DNA of 64,000 bases from assembly GCA_043554545.1 (NCBI GenBank), contig CP121337.1, positions 3,162,001 through 3,226,000 on the forward strand, given 5' to 3'. Below are positions 1-8,596 of this stretch, one piece after another (the stretch's first letter is position 1; the number at the start of each line of letters is the position of its first letter). Below the pieces are notes generated by a model that made no database searches, was not told where the DNA came from, and saw nothing but the letters and a program-made list of their open reading frames with translations. This stretch comes from UBA7330 sp043554545 (lineage in GTDB: Bacteria; Bacteroidota; Bacteroidia; Cytophagales; Cyclobacteriaceae). The position numbers were made by a program, and so were the translations under genes.

Positions 1-40
1 TCACCACCAGCTCTTCCAGGTATGCCTTGAGCTCCTCCAC
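1..40 (-). CDS. possible 5' end of a further gene (partial)
   Basis: Directly after the TAG stop of the LysM gene the minus strand reads GTG followed by 12 sense codons (V/M E E L K A Y L E E L V V) before the window ends. The abutting start and charged helical beginning look like the next gene of the same operon. Only 40 bases are visible, so neither function nor start can be confirmed. Confidence 0.35.
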   Translation of the reverse strand, partial: MEELKAYLEELVV

Positions 41-1081
41 CTATTCCTCGTAGTAGGAAATTTCGACCCTGGCACGTGGATCGATGATCCCTAACCGTTT
101 GAAGGCTACCGGGGTAATCCTGATCAGAACATTCTCATTCAGGCCCGTGTTGGGCAGCTTGGCCACCACTTTTACAAAGACTTTTTGATTGTTCATGAGG
201 TTCCTCACCTCGACCAGCGATCCGATGGGCTGTTCACGGTGCAAACACAGGTACTTATCCGTAGGAATAACATCCTCAATTTTTAGCGCGATTCCTTCTT
301 CCACAATCCTGACAAATCCACTTTGATCCACGATCCGTTTTTTGATGCCATAGGGCGTCTTCACAATCTTTGGCGCTGCCCTTACGACATCTACCTTCTG
401 CTTTAGCCTGATCTCCTGTCCGATAGCTAAATGGTCACTGGTCAGTGCGTTCCAGTAGATGACACTGTCCACACGTACGCCGTATCGGTCTGCAATGGTT
501 TTAATCTCATCCCCACTTTGGACGCTGTACAAGACAAAATCATCCTCTTCCTCTTTGGCAGGCCTTAGCGGATCTGAGGTAGACGCTTCCGTCGTTGTAT
601 TTTCCGTTACAGTAGTCGCATTTCTATTTGGTATCACGTATTCTTCACGTGGCCCTACCTCCCTGATGGCCAACTCCTGTCCGATAGCGATCTCGTTGCC
701 CGACAGGCTATTCATCTCCTTGAGCTCATACACCCTCAACCCATACTGCTGAGAGATGCTAAATAGTGTTTCTCCGGTGGCCACGGTGTGGATGGTTTCC
801 TTTGGCTTCTGTGATGCGGTTATTTCCTGTGGGACGTCTTTGACGGGGATCCTGAGCAATTGTCCCAGGGAAATGGTATTGTCAATGATCTCGTTGGAAG
901 TGGTTATCTCACTGATCTCTGCCTGGTACCTTTTACTCAGCGAATACAAAGTTTCTCCCCTTTCTACCTCATGGATGACCATGAGCTTTCCGTCTGACCT
1001 TTCTACCCGCAAGGAGTCCAGCGAAAACCCATATAGGCTGAGCAGCAGCAATAAAAATGTTAAACTATAGTTCAATGGCAT
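41..1081 (-). CDS. secreted LysM-repeat protein with RlpA-like C-terminus
   Basis: A 346-residue protein beginning MPLNYSLTF, whose leucine-rich first ~20 residues form a signal peptide. An in-frame upstream start would add 32 basic residues before it and is less likely. Three LysM peptidoglycan-binding modules are visible at about residues 34-80 (ERGETLYSLSKRY), 96-142 (ATGETLFSISQQYG) and 182-228 (QSGDEIKTIADRYG). The last ~90 residues (GSLVEVRNLMNNQKVFVKVV to RVEISYYEE) resemble the double-psi barrel of RlpA-type proteins seen in Bacteroidota LysM proteins. It probably acts at the periplasmic cell wall. Its start overlaps the end of the DUF4905-like gene by 17 bp, so the two are probably co-transcribed. 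Confidence 0.85.
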   Translation of the reverse strand: MPLNYSLTFLLLLLSLYGFSLDSLRVERSDGKLMVIHEVERGETLYSLSKRYQAEISEITTSNEIIDNTISLGQLLRIPVKDVPQEITASQKPKETIHTVATGETLFSISQQYGLRVYELKEMNSLSGNEIAIGQELAIREVGPREEYVIPNRNATTVTENTTTEASTSDPLRPAKEEEDDFVLYSVQSGDEIKTIADRYGVRVDSVIYWNALTSDHLAIGQEIRLKQKVDVVRAAPKIVKTPYGIKKRIVDQSGFVRIVEEGIALKIEDVIPTDKYLCLHREQPIGSLVEVRNLMNNQKVFVKVVAKLPNTGLNENVLIRITPVAFKRLGIIDPRARVEISYYEE

Positions 1082-1808
1082 TGATCTGTTTCCTTTCAAC
1101 GATGAATACAAGGTAATTATTGAATACAAAAAATCCTTCCGGGGCCATACCCTCCATCTTGTGATCCAATATCTCATGGTAAATTTCCTCCTCTTCCCGG
1201 ATAACCACCAATTTTCTAGCCAATTCTTTTTCAGATCTTAAATAATAACAGATAATGATGCAGTTATTCACTTCGAGATAGTCCACCAAAGGACCGATCT
1301 CCTGGCCTGAGAAGTATTCTTTCACCACCTCATAGGAAGAACTGCCTTCCTCAAATACCACCGGTGTTACACAGTGATTATCAGCCTTACTCTTTGGTGT
1401 GACGGGTATTGACTCCTCCAAATGACTGGACGGGTCTTCTATCTTTTGGTAGGTTAGCTTTCCCGCTTTAAAATCTATCATCTGGTGACCCGGGAGATCC
1501 TTAATTACCACACCCGTGCTATTAGCAACGATAAGTGCTTTATCTAATGGGTTTTGGGGATCCTGGTATTTTTCTATGAAGAGATGCTCCTGGTCAAACA
1601 GCTGAAGCGAACTCCACCAGTCTGCGCCAGCTACTGTAAAAGGCTCATTCAGCTGCTTATTCACCAAATCCAGGACCGCATATGAAGTCATCAGCTGGTC
1701 CTGATCTCTCAGCTCCAGCATCAGTTTTCCCGCTTCCTGATCAATTGCCGTCTTCCAGATGACTCCACTGACGTTAAAAGAAAATGCCAAATTCAATAGC
1801 TGCCTCAA
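1065..1808 (-). CDS. DUF4905-like hypothetical protein
   Basis: A 247-residue protein of no known function. It has alternating beta-strand-like segments (VIWKTAIDQEAGKLMLELRD, LFDQEHLFIEKYQDPQNPLD, KLTYQKIEDPSSHLEESIPV) and no signal peptide or membrane helix. Length and the pattern of an N-terminal IWK strand followed by propeller-like strands recall the Bacteroidota family DUF4905; this is recall, not a search. The start is TTG preceded by AGAAGG. A TAnnTTTG promoter box lies about 34 bases upstream in the 52 bp divergent gap to nfeD. It overlaps the LysM gene downstream. Confidence 0.7.
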   Translation of the reverse strand: MRQLLNLAFSFNVSGVIWKTAIDQEAGKLMLELRDQDQLMTSYAVLDLVNKQLNEPFTVAGADWWSSLQLFDQEHLFIEKYQDPQNPLDKALIVANSTGVVIKDLPGHQMIDFKAGKLTYQKIEDPSSHLEESIPVTPKSKADNHCVTPVVFEEGSSSYEVVKEYFSGQEIGPLVDYLEVNNCIIICYYLRSEKELARKLVVIREEEEIYHEILDHKMEGMAPEGFFVFNNYLVFIVERKQINAIEL

Positions 1809-1841
1809 GCCTTCTGATGTATTTTTACTAAATAATTAACG

Positions 1842-1849
1842 CAAAGTTA
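1842..1849 (-). promoter_or_regulatory. putative Bacteroidota -7 box (TAnnTTTG)
   Basis: Minus-strand TAACTTTG matches the Bacteroidota -7 consensus TAnnTTTG and lies in the short divergent region between the DUF4905-like gene and nfeD. No clear -33 TTTG was found, so this is a candidate only. Confidence 0.35.
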
Positions 1850-1860
1850 GACAGATCGAG

Positions 1861-3198
1861 ATGGTCAGAAAAATATTGATTTTGATACTTGTACTTTATG
1901 GAGGTGCTGCGCTCAGCCAGGGCAACGACAGCATCACTGTATTTCACATGCAGGTGGCTGCTAATATCGATCCCCGAACCAACCGATATACGGAGTTGGC
2001 ATTGGAAAAAGCCCTGGAGGTAGAGGCAGACTACGTCATTCTGGAGCTGGACACCTATGGTGGAGCGCTCAACGATGCAGACGAAATCAGGACCCGGCTG
2101 CTGGAATTTGAAATTCCTGTATATGCCTACATCAACAAAGATGCTGCATCTGCAGGTGCTTTGATCTCTATTGCCTGTGACAGCATCTACATGGCGAGAG
2201 GGTCCAGCATAGGGGCTGCTACGGTAGTTACCCAAGACGGCGTTGCAGCGCCTGACAAATACCAGTCATACATGCGTTCCATCATGCGCTCGACAGCGGA
2301 GGCCACCGGAAGGAATCCAAAGATCGCCGAGGGGATGGTAGATGAAGACATCGAGGTAGACAGCATCGCCACGGAAGGCAAGGTGATCACCTTTTCGGTA
2401 TCCGAAGCCATCAAATGGGGGTTTTGTGAGGCTGAAGTGACGGGCATCGACGATATCATGAGCAGAAGCAATGTGGAGAATTACGAGCTGGTGAAGTTTG
2501 AGCTTGACTGGTCAGAAAACCTCATCGCCCTGTTTTTAAATCCGTTTATCAGTGGGATCCTGATCCTGATCATCATCGGGGGGATCTATTTTGAACTGCA
2601 GACACCCGGCGTAGGTTTTCCCATCCTGGCGTCCATCATTGCCACGATCTTGTATTTCATCCCTTATTACCTCAATGGGCTGGCAGAAAACTGGGAGATC
2701 GCCGTATTCATCGTAGGGATTGTTCTGATTGCGGTAGAAGTATTTGTCCTGCCGGGATTCGGCATCGCAGGTATAGCCGGGCTGACGCTCACGTTGGGCG
2801 CTCTGGTATTGGTGATGCTGAACAATGACAACCTCGATTTTTCCTTCGTGAATACTGAAGATATATTTTATGCAATCAGCTCCACGTTATTGGGTCTGCT
2901 GGGAGCCATCGTGCTGATGTTTTTCGGAGGGATACGTCTGACCAATTCACAATTCTTCAAAAAGATTGCGCTGGTGGACGTGCAGGATAAAGCAGAAGGA
3001 TATACCAGTAGCTTTTATAAAGAAAAGACCCTGGTGGGCAAAAAAGGTACGGCCTACACCAATCTACGACCCAGTGGAAAAGTGCTCATTGATGGAGAGG
3101 TCTATGATGCCTACACCCGAGGCAACTACATCGCTGAAAAAGTGGAGATCGAGGTGATCTCCGACGAAGGAACCTCATTAAAAGTGAAAGATTTGTAA
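1861..3198 (+). CDS. NfeD-family membrane serine protease
   Basis: A 445-residue protein. Residues 1-19 are a signal sequence. A ClpP/SppA-like protease domain follows (about 25-215) with LELDTYGGALNDADEI and the nucleophile-serine segment KDAASAGALISIACD; a lysine in DKYQSYMRS is well placed for the Ser-Lys dyad of NfeD1 proteases. About four to five membrane helices span 220-370, and a C-terminal OB-fold NfeD domain (GKKGTAYTNLRPSGKVLIDG) ends the protein. The family is proposed to act in membrane protein quality control, often with a stomatin partner; none is adjacent here. The stop codon directly abuts the kdsB start, so the two are probably one transcript. Confidence 0.9.
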   Translation: MVRKILILILVLYGGAALSQGNDSITVFHMQVAANIDPRTNRYTELALEKALEVEADYVILELDTYGGALNDADEIRTRLLEFEIPVYAYINKDAASAGALISIACDSIYMARGSSIGAATVVTQDGVAAPDKYQSYMRSIMRSTAEATGRNPKIAEGMVDEDIEVDSIATEGKVITFSVSEAIKWGFCEAEVTGIDDIMSRSNVENYELVKFELDWSENLIALFLNPFISGILILIIIGGIYFELQTPGVGFPILASIIATILYFIPYYLNGLAENWEIAVFIVGIVLIAVEVFVLPGFGIAGIAGLTLTLGALVLVMLNNDNLDFSFVNTEDIFYAISSTLLGLLGAIVLMFFGGIRLTNSQFFKKIALVDVQDKAEGYTSSFYKEKTLVGKKGTAYTNLRPSGKVLIDGEVYDAYTRGNYIAEKVEIEVISDEGTSLKVKDL

Positions 3199-3930
3199 AT
3201 GAAGGTATTAGGTATCATCCCTGCCCGGTATGCTTCTACCCGTTTTCCGGGAAAACCGCTGATCGATGTTGCTGGAAAAAGCATGATCCACAGGGTGTAT
3301 GAGCAATCCAAAAAAAGCCAGGGGCTTGGCGAGGTGGTTGTAGCTACTGATGACGAACGCATCGCTGATGCGGTCAGGCAATTTGGTGGTAAAGTGGAAA
3401 TGACCGCCACCAAACACCGCAACGGAACCGAGCGCTGCGCAGAGGTATTGGAAAGGTACCCGGAATATGACTATGTCGTTAACATCCAGGGTGATGAGCC
3501 TTTTATCCAACCTGAGCAAATTGATGGACTCTGTGAATTGCTGGATGGCACCGTGCAGCTGGGTTCGATGGTCAGGAAGATCGAAGATCCGGAGCTGTTG
3601 CACAACCCTTCGATCATGAAGGTGATTCTCAACAAGTTTCACGAGGCCATTTACTTTAGCCGGACCTGTGTTCCGTTTGTCAGGGACTACCCTCAGGAAC
3701 AATGGCTGGATCACCACACCTACTACAAACATATCTGCATCTATGCTTATCGGTCAGACATCCTGTTTGAAATTACCCAATTACCTCCGGGAGACCTGGA
3801 AATGGCAGAATCTCTGGAACAGCTGCGTTGGATTGAAAATGGATATAAAATCAAAATCGGGATCACCGAATTTGAAAGTCATAGCGTAGACACGCCCAAA
3901 GACCTGGAGAAAATCTTAAAAACGCTTTAA
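3199..3930 (+). CDS. kdsB: 3-deoxy-manno-octulosonate cytidylyltransferase
   Basis: A 243-residue protein of standard KdsB length. It activates Kdo with CTP to give CMP-Kdo for lipid A-core assembly in the cytoplasm. Family motifs are clear: nucleotide-binding PARYASTRFPGKPL at residues 8-21, HRNGTERCAEV near 73, NIQGDEPFI near 96, and the C-terminal LEMAESLEQLRWIENGYKI with SVDTPKDLEKI. ATG follows the nfeD stop with no gap. The product links this edge to envelope glycan synthesis, although kdsB is a core gene and need not belong to the locus to its right. Confidence 0.97.
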   Translation: MKVLGIIPARYASTRFPGKPLIDVAGKSMIHRVYEQSKKSQGLGEVVVATDDERIADAVRQFGGKVEMTATKHRNGTERCAEVLERYPEYDYVVNIQGDEPFIQPEQIDGLCELLDGTVQLGSMVRKIEDPELLHNPSIMKVILNKFHEAIYFSRTCVPFVRDYPQEQWLDHHTYYKHICIYAYRSDILFEITQLPPGDLEMAESLEQLRWIENGYKIKIGITEFESHSVDTPKDLEKILKTL

Positions 3931-4094
3931 TGAAAAGATATCTTGAAATTCTTGTTTGGGTCCTGCTGATTGGGGCCTGTGTACTCTTTTGGATCTCCAT
4001 CCGAACTATTGAAAATGAAATGTATTACACCGTGGCTGCGCTGGTGATGTGGGGAGGGGGATTTCTGCTGAACAGGTATGTGAAGAAGATGTGA
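3930..4094 (+). CDS. small two-helix membrane protein
   Basis: A 54-residue reading frame whose ATG overlaps the kdsB stop (TAATG), which argues for translational coupling. It has a first hydrophobic helix (EILVWVLLIGACVLFWISI), a short polar turn (RTIENEMYY) and a second helix (TVAALVMWGGGFLLN) ending in a basic tail RYVKKM. It was read directly from the sequence. Function unknown; likely an inner-membrane peptide. The coupling and codon quality argue against a chance frame. Confidence 0.6.
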   Translation: MKRYLEILVWVLLIGACVLFWISIRTIENEMYYTVAALVMWGGGFLLNRYVKKM

Positions 4095-4872
4095 GAAAGG
4101 ACTTTCGGACATTCAGACAATCAGACACTCGGACACCAACTCACCCTTAAAAGGATTTTCCGACAGTTCAGACACCAACTCACCCTGATATCGATCATGG
4201 TAATTGTCTATGAACACCTACCCTCTCTTCGAAAGAGAGGGCAAAGTATATTTAAGTGAAAATCAACAATCGTAGCGTCATTCCGATTGGGCGCAGGAGG
4301 AGAAGGAATCTTGTGTATGTTGTGGAGGAATTTTTTTGGGTTGATGGGTTAAAGGGTTCCCACCTACGCTCTATCTACGCTAAAGCTTCATCCTACACTA
4401 CTACCTACGCTAAAGCTTCGGTAGTTGAAAAAAGTTTCGGATGACAGGTCGGTAGATGAGCTTCGGTTGACAAGTCCGACACTCGGACAGTTCAGACACC
4501 AACTCACCCTATCGATTGATCGGGATGATTGTTTGAGTACTCTCCCCCTCTCTTAGCAAGAGAGGGAAATTGATATTTAGTGCAATCAAAATAAGTATCG
4601 TCATTCTGAACGGAACTTCAGAGATCATGCTAAAGAGCAGGAATTAGCCCCAAAGAAGTATAAAGACAGGGTATGAAGATTATGTGTGAAGTGAAGAATC
4701 TTGTGTGTGTTGTGGAGGAATATTAGGGTAAGTACACACGAAATACGAGATTCTTCACTTCGTTCAGAATGACGTGAAAGTTATTGGTTCCTTTATCGCA
4801 GAAGTTACTCTTCATCCTCCCCCTGCACCCCCTCCGAAGGGGGACATTTCTAACAGAAATAATCAATAAAAA
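4095..4872. repeat. repeat-rich spacer between convergent transcription units
   Basis: This 0.8 kb spacer carries no convincing gene. It contains a short 9-bp tandem tract (GACATTCAGA-like, 4104-4140, again near 4475-4495), ACTCACCCT motifs each paired with a CCCTCTCTT(n)AAGAGAGGG hairpin (4218-4240, 4546-4567), a CTACGCTAAAGCTTCGGTAG-type palindrome duplicated at 4372-4425, and the CGTCATTCTGAAC...GAATCTTGTG unit in both orientations (4599-4710, 4747-4772). It separates the rightward kdsB unit from the 3' end of the leftward polysaccharide locus. Confidence 0.8.
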
Positions 4873-6048
4873 CTATGGGAAAAACACCCGTCTGATGACA
4901 CGGGAAATCCGCTCCAAATCCGGAGCGGTGAGGTTAGAGCCGGAAGGCAAACAGAGGCCCTGTTCGAAGAGCTTTTCTGAAACGCCATTGACATAGGCCT
5001 TGGCATCTTTAAACACAGGCTGTAGGTGCATAGGCTTCCATAGCGGACGTGCCTCGATGTTGTCTGCCTCGAGGGCGAGGCGCAGGTCTTCGCGGGTGAT
5101 GCCACCGGTCTTTTTGGGGTCGATCAGAATGGTGGTGAGCCAGCGGTTGGAATGGCATGATGGGGGCTCCTGGTGAAAGGTAATGCCAGGGAGTTCTTTC
5201 AAGCTGCTTTTATAAAATTCATAATTCGCCCGGCGACTCTTTATTCGCTCATTGAGTAAAGAAAACTGACTATGTCCAATGGCGGCGTTGACATGGCTCA
5301 TTCGGTAATTGTAACCTACCTCCTGATGTGTCATTTCCGCACCTACATCTTTAGCCTGGGCAGCCCAATATTGGGCTTTTTGGGCATGGGATAAATCATC
5401 TGTGAGGAGCATCCCTCCTCCACTGCTGGTGATGATCTTATTGCTGTTGAAACTCAAAATGCTGGTGTCACCAAAACTACCACACGGCTTCCCCTGAAAA
5501 GTAGATCCTAAAGCTTCCGCAGCATCTTCAATGACAGGAACATCATATTTAGCCGCAATGGCCAAGAGCTCATCCATTTTTGCGGGCATGCCGTAGAGGT
5601 GAACAAGCATGATGGCTTTCACACCTCCGCTATCTACCTTCGCTGAAGCTTCGGCAGACAAAAGGCTACGGTGCGCAAGGGGCTTTTTGTCCTCGGCTGT
5701 TAGCTCCTTGAGCGCTTTTTCCAATAGCTTCGGATCCATGTTCCAGCTATCTGGTTCACTGTCAATAAAAACAGGTGTTCCCCCTTCATAGAGAATCGGA
5801 AAGGCAGTAGCAGCATAAGTAAAACTTTGACAAAGCACCACATCTCCGCTTTGGATGCCCAGCAACTTCATGGCCAGGTGAATAGCGGAAGTACCCGAAT
5901 ACAAGGCCACCCCATGCTGTCGGTTTACCTGTTGGGTTATCTCTTGCTCAAAGCCGGCAATCACCTCTTCAGGCGGACCTAACTGTTCTGGATTAATGAT
6001 CCCCTGGTTAAATACAGGAGGTGAGAGATAAAGGGGGCTATGCTTCAT
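4873..6048 (-). CDS. DegT/DnrJ/EryC1-type PLP sugar aminotransferase with in-frame repeat insertion
   Basis: A 391-residue protein from ATG (MKHSPLYLSPP); a TTG six codons earlier is also open. It should transfer an amino group to a nucleotide-linked keto sugar. Motifs: phosphate-binding SGTSAIHLAMKLL, EDAAEALGS, and Schiff-base lysine in SFNSNKIITSSGGG. Between ELTAEDKKP and VKAIMLVHLYG it carries ~20 extra residues (HRSLLSAEASAKVDSGG), encoded by a palindromic repeat also found between genes and absent from the paralogue at 36.4-37.5 kb. The start overlaps the sugar transferase gene by 11 bp. This pairing recalls PglC/PglE of bacillosamine pathways. It is the last gene of the leftward locus. 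Confidence 0.92.
   Translation of the reverse strand: MKHSPLYLSPPVFNQGIINPEQLGPPEEVIAGFEQEITQQVNRQHGVALYSGTSAIHLAMKLLGIQSGDVVLCQSFTYAATAFPILYEGGTPVFIDSEPDSWNMDPKLLEKALKELTAEDKKPLAHRSLLSAEASAKVDSGGVKAIMLVHLYGMPAKMDELLAIAAKYDVPVIEDAAEALGSTFQGKPCGSFGDTSILSFNSNKIITSSGGGMLLTDDLSHAQKAQYWAAQAKDVGAEMTHQEVGYNYRMSHVNAAIGHSQFSLLNERIKSRRANYEFYKSSLKELPGITFHQEPPSCHSNRWLTTILIDPKKTGGITREDLRLALEADNIEARPLWKPMHLQPVFKDAKAYVNGVSEKLFEQGLCLPSGSNLTAPDLERISRVIRRVFFP
5623..5682 (-). repeat. palindromic repeat absorbed in frame into the aminotransferase
   Basis: About 60 bp holding CTACCTTCGCTGAAGCTTCG and GCAGAC, related to the intergenic CTACGCTAAAGCTTCGGTAG units at 4372-4425 and the GAGCTTCGG repeats at 11.5, 16.7 and 54.8 kb. 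It lies inside the aminotransferase reading frame and encodes residues that family members lack. Confidence 0.65.
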
Positions 6049-6625
6049 TTCCCGTAAATTTTTCAAAAAAAGGAATCGCTTTAGAGGAGAAAAGGTCCAC
6101 GGTTATTTCCCAAATGGTTCGTAACATAATCATCAGATCCATCCTCAAGGAGTAGTGATCTACGTAATAAACATCCAGGTCGAAACGTGCTTTCCAGCTG
6201 TCTGTGCTTCTTCTATGCACCTGGGCCCAGCCGGTAATACCAGGACGTACTTCGTGCCGCCGGTTTTGATATTCAGAGTACAATGGACCATATTCAGGCA
6301 AAAAAGGACGTGGACCTACCAGACTCATCTCTCCTTTCAGCACATTCCACAACTGTGGAAGCTCATCCAAACTTGTCTTCCGTATCAATCTGCCTAACCG
6401 GGTAACCCGCTTCTGATCGGGTTCATGGCCTGAACGCATGGTTCTGAGTTTATAGCATTTGAATATTTGTTGATTTTTTCCCAATCGTTCCTGCGCAAAA
6501 AATGGTGTATGTTGATCGATCACCAGAATAAATAAAATTCCTAAAACTATCAAAGGTGATATGAGCAATCCCAATGTTAAAGCGATAACGATATCCAGCA
6601 TCCTTTTGATTGAATCGTATGACAT
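6038..6625 (-). CDS. PglC-like phosphoglycosyl transferase (bacterial sugar transferase)
   Basis: A 195-residue protein, the short monotopic form of the bacterial sugar transferase family. It transfers a sugar-1-phosphate from a UDP-sugar to undecaprenyl phosphate on the inner membrane and so can start a repeat unit. It has one N-terminal membrane segment (MLDIVIALTLGLLISPLIVL), then AQERLGKNQQIFKCYKLRTM, the RKTSLDELPQLWNVLKGEMS core with the catalytic Asp-Glu pair, and LVGPRPFLPEY. It lacks the long N-terminal domains of WbaP/WcaJ. It lies 14 bp downstream of the WecA-like gene and overlaps the aminotransferase, suggesting one operon. Confidence 0.93.
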   Translation of the reverse strand: MSYDSIKRMLDIVIALTLGLLISPLIVLGILFILVIDQHTPFFAQERLGKNQQIFKCYKLRTMRSGHEPDQKRVTRLGRLIRKTSLDELPQLWNVLKGEMSLVGPRPFLPEYGPLYSEYQNRRHEVRPGITGWAQVHRRSTDSWKARFDLDVYYVDHYSLRMDLMIMLRTIWEITVDLFSSKAIPFFEKFTGNEA

Positions 6626-6639
6626 GAATGCATTTCTAG

Positions 6640-7623
6640 TTAACCTGTTTTAGCAAATACGTTGTAAACCCTGATTTTAACGAATGCAAAAATAAGGACT
6701 AGCCCGATCAAAAGTGAAAAGAAAACCAATGCAGGATCCATTCCCCGCTGGATAGCCCAAATAAATAGAACATTGATCCCCAATTGTACGATGCCATACA
6801 CCAAACTCACAATCACATGGGGCATCTGACTTTCATTGGCCATCAATTGATACAGGTGTTTGCGATGGGCGTCGAAGATGTTATCCCGCTGGATAAGGCG
6901 TTGGATAATGGTACCCACTGAATCAACACCGTAAACCAACACAAAAGCCAGGTAATAAAAATTGCTAGCTTTAACAATCAGCAGGCTCAATAATAAAGTG
7001 ATTATAAAAGCCATGGATACCGCTCCCACATCTCCGGCGAAACAAACGGCACGTCTTCTGAAATTGAAAAAACCAAAGATGAGCAGACCCATCATGGAAT
7101 AGGTTAGGATTTTAGGATCTATAAAAACCAGTTCATGATTGAGAAAGGCGATCGTCCCGATGGTTACCAGGCTATAAACCACGGTGATCCCGTTGATCCC
7201 GTCCATGAAGTTGTAGGCGTTGATGAAGCCCATCACAATGGGTAAAATAAGCATAACCAGCATGATTTGATGGATGGTAGAGACACCAACCATGGGAGCT
7301 GAATTCAGGACTTCCAACAGTAATAAGATCACCGTTACTAAATGGGCTGTAAGCCTTAGCCGATTAGGCACATGCCCGAGGTCATCGATGAAGCTGACCG
7401 TACTGATGATCAGGAAGCCTGCAAAGAATAAAGGTAAGGGCAGTCCGCTTGTTAGCCACCAGGCGATAATAGCCAGTACGAAGATGATGCCACCACCACG
7501 GATGGTGATTTTTGTGTGGGAGCTGCGCTCGTTGGGTTTGTCTATGATGTTGTAGTGGTCTGCGAGATGCAGATAGGCGAGCATCAGAAGAATTAGATTT
7601 ATGAATACAATTAGGTAGAACAT
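6640..7623 (-). CDS. WecA/WbpL-like polyprenyl-phosphate HexNAc-1-P transferase
   Basis: A 327-residue polytopic membrane protein (about 10-11 helices) of the MraY/WecA superfamily. It moves a HexNAc-1-phosphate from UDP to undecaprenyl phosphate. Visible motifs: IIDKPNERSSHTKITIRGGG near residue 26, FIDDLGHVPNRLRL near 95, NAYNFMDGINGI near 140 with the catalytic Asp, and DAHRKHLYQLM near 255, the sugar-recognition HxxH-like loop. With the WbpM-type dehydratase at 60 kb and the reductase at 8.8 kb it fits a WbpL-type enzyme using UDP-FucNAc or UDP-QuiNAc; that specificity is inference. Confidence 0.92.
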   Translation of the reverse strand: MFYLIVFINLILLMLAYLHLADHYNIIDKPNERSSHTKITIRGGGIIFVLAIIAWWLTSGLPLPLFFAGFLIISTVSFIDDLGHVPNRLRLTAHLVTVILLLLEVLNSAPMVGVSTIHQIMLVMLILPIVMGFINAYNFMDGINGITVVYSLVTIGTIAFLNHELVFIDPKILTYSMMGLLIFGFFNFRRRAVCFAGDVGAVSMAFIITLLLSLLIVKASNFYYLAFVLVYGVDSVGTIIQRLIQRDNIFDAHRKHLYQLMANESQMPHVIVSLVYGIVQLGINVLFIWAIQRGMDPALVFFSLLIGLVLIFAFVKIRVYNVFAKTG

Positions 7624-8293
7624 ATAATTAGGCGTGAGAAGTAAGAGGTGACTCCCACCAGAACGTCATCCTCGAGAACGCAGTGAACCTGCCTGTCGGC
7701 AGACAGGTCGGGGATCTTCTTGCATTTTATTCCTGCTCAATAAGACAGATAAGCTTACGAGCTTTGATGATCCCTGATCCTGCCTACGCGCGCTACGGCT
7801 GGCAGGCAAGTCAGGGATGACATAGGAGAGCGATGATTCCCTGTTCGCTACGCTCCATGTAATGACGTATATTTTGTTGTTTTAATGCTTCGCTTGACAG
7901 AGCAGTTGGAATGACCAACCTAGATTGTCTTCCAGTTTGGAACAACCCAGAACGTCATCCCAAACAACACTAGAACGTCATCCCTGTGTAAACAGGGATC
8001 TTCATGAATATTATCCTTGCTCGATAAAACAGATACTTTTACGGACTTTGATGATTCCCTGTTCCCGCCTTCCATAGTACCTATGTACGGCGGACAGGCA
8101 CTACGCTCCATGGAATGACAGTAATATTGTTGGTTTCTCTTCTAACCTACAGATACGTTTACGAGCTTTGATGATCCCTGATCCTGCCTACGCCCGCTAC
8201 GGCTGGCAGGCAAGTCAGGGATGACATAGGAGAGCGATGATTCCCTGTTCGCTATGCTCCGTGGAATGACGGTAATATTTTTATTTTTTCTCC
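7624..8293. repeat. tandem GTCATCCC-type palindromic repeats
   Basis: Three consecutive units start with AGAACGTCATCC and end with GGAATGACGT or GGAATGACAGTAATATTG. Two nearly identical ~100 bp cores (about 7767-7866 and 8177-8273) share GATGATCCCTGATCCTGCC and GGCAGGCAAGTCAGGGATGA. Each unit can fold as nested hairpins (TCCCTGTG...CAGGGATC; GGCAGACAGG-type). No gene is supported here. Confidence 0.8.
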
Positions 8294-8596
8294 TCACGTA
8301 AAATCTTCAACACTGTCCGATAAATCCTTCAATTCTGGATTGAACTCCTGAATCAACTCATCCTTCCATTTCCTTTTCCACTTTTTCATCTGCTTCTCTC
8401 TTTCAATCGCTGATTCAATCCGATCATGAAATTCATAATAGATCAGATCCGTGCAACTGTATCTTCTGGCAAAAGTAGATCCATTCATATTTTTATGATC
8501 ATACATTCTGGCTACAAGATTTGATGTGACGCCGATGTATAGGACAGATCTTGACTTGTTTGAGATGATATAGACATAGCCACCTTTTGATCTCAT
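8294..8596 (-). CDS. GIY-YIG domain endonuclease-like protein
   Basis: A 100-residue single-domain protein with GGYVYIISNKSRSVLYIGVT (the GIY-YIG pair read as YVY...YIG), VARMYDHKN, the conserved Arg/Tyr region and a YYEFHDRIESAIEREKQMKK segment with the catalytic Glu. Standalone GIY-YIG proteins of this size are common in Bacteroidota; their role is not firmly known. The gene is flanked on both sides by the same GTCATCCC repeats with short gaps, as if gene and repeats travelled together. It breaks the run of polysaccharide genes and shows no sign of belonging to their pathway. Confidence 0.9.
   Translation of the reverse strand: MRSKGGYVYIISNKSRSVLYIGVTSNLVARMYDHKNMNGSTFARRYSCTDLIYYEFHDRIESAIEREKQMKKWKRKWKDELIQEFNPELKDLSDSVEDFT

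Noticed and set aside
8294..8596. Homing endonuclease of a group I intron
   Set aside because: The GIY-YIG gene is free-standing between palindromic repeats; no intron core or split gene is visible around it.
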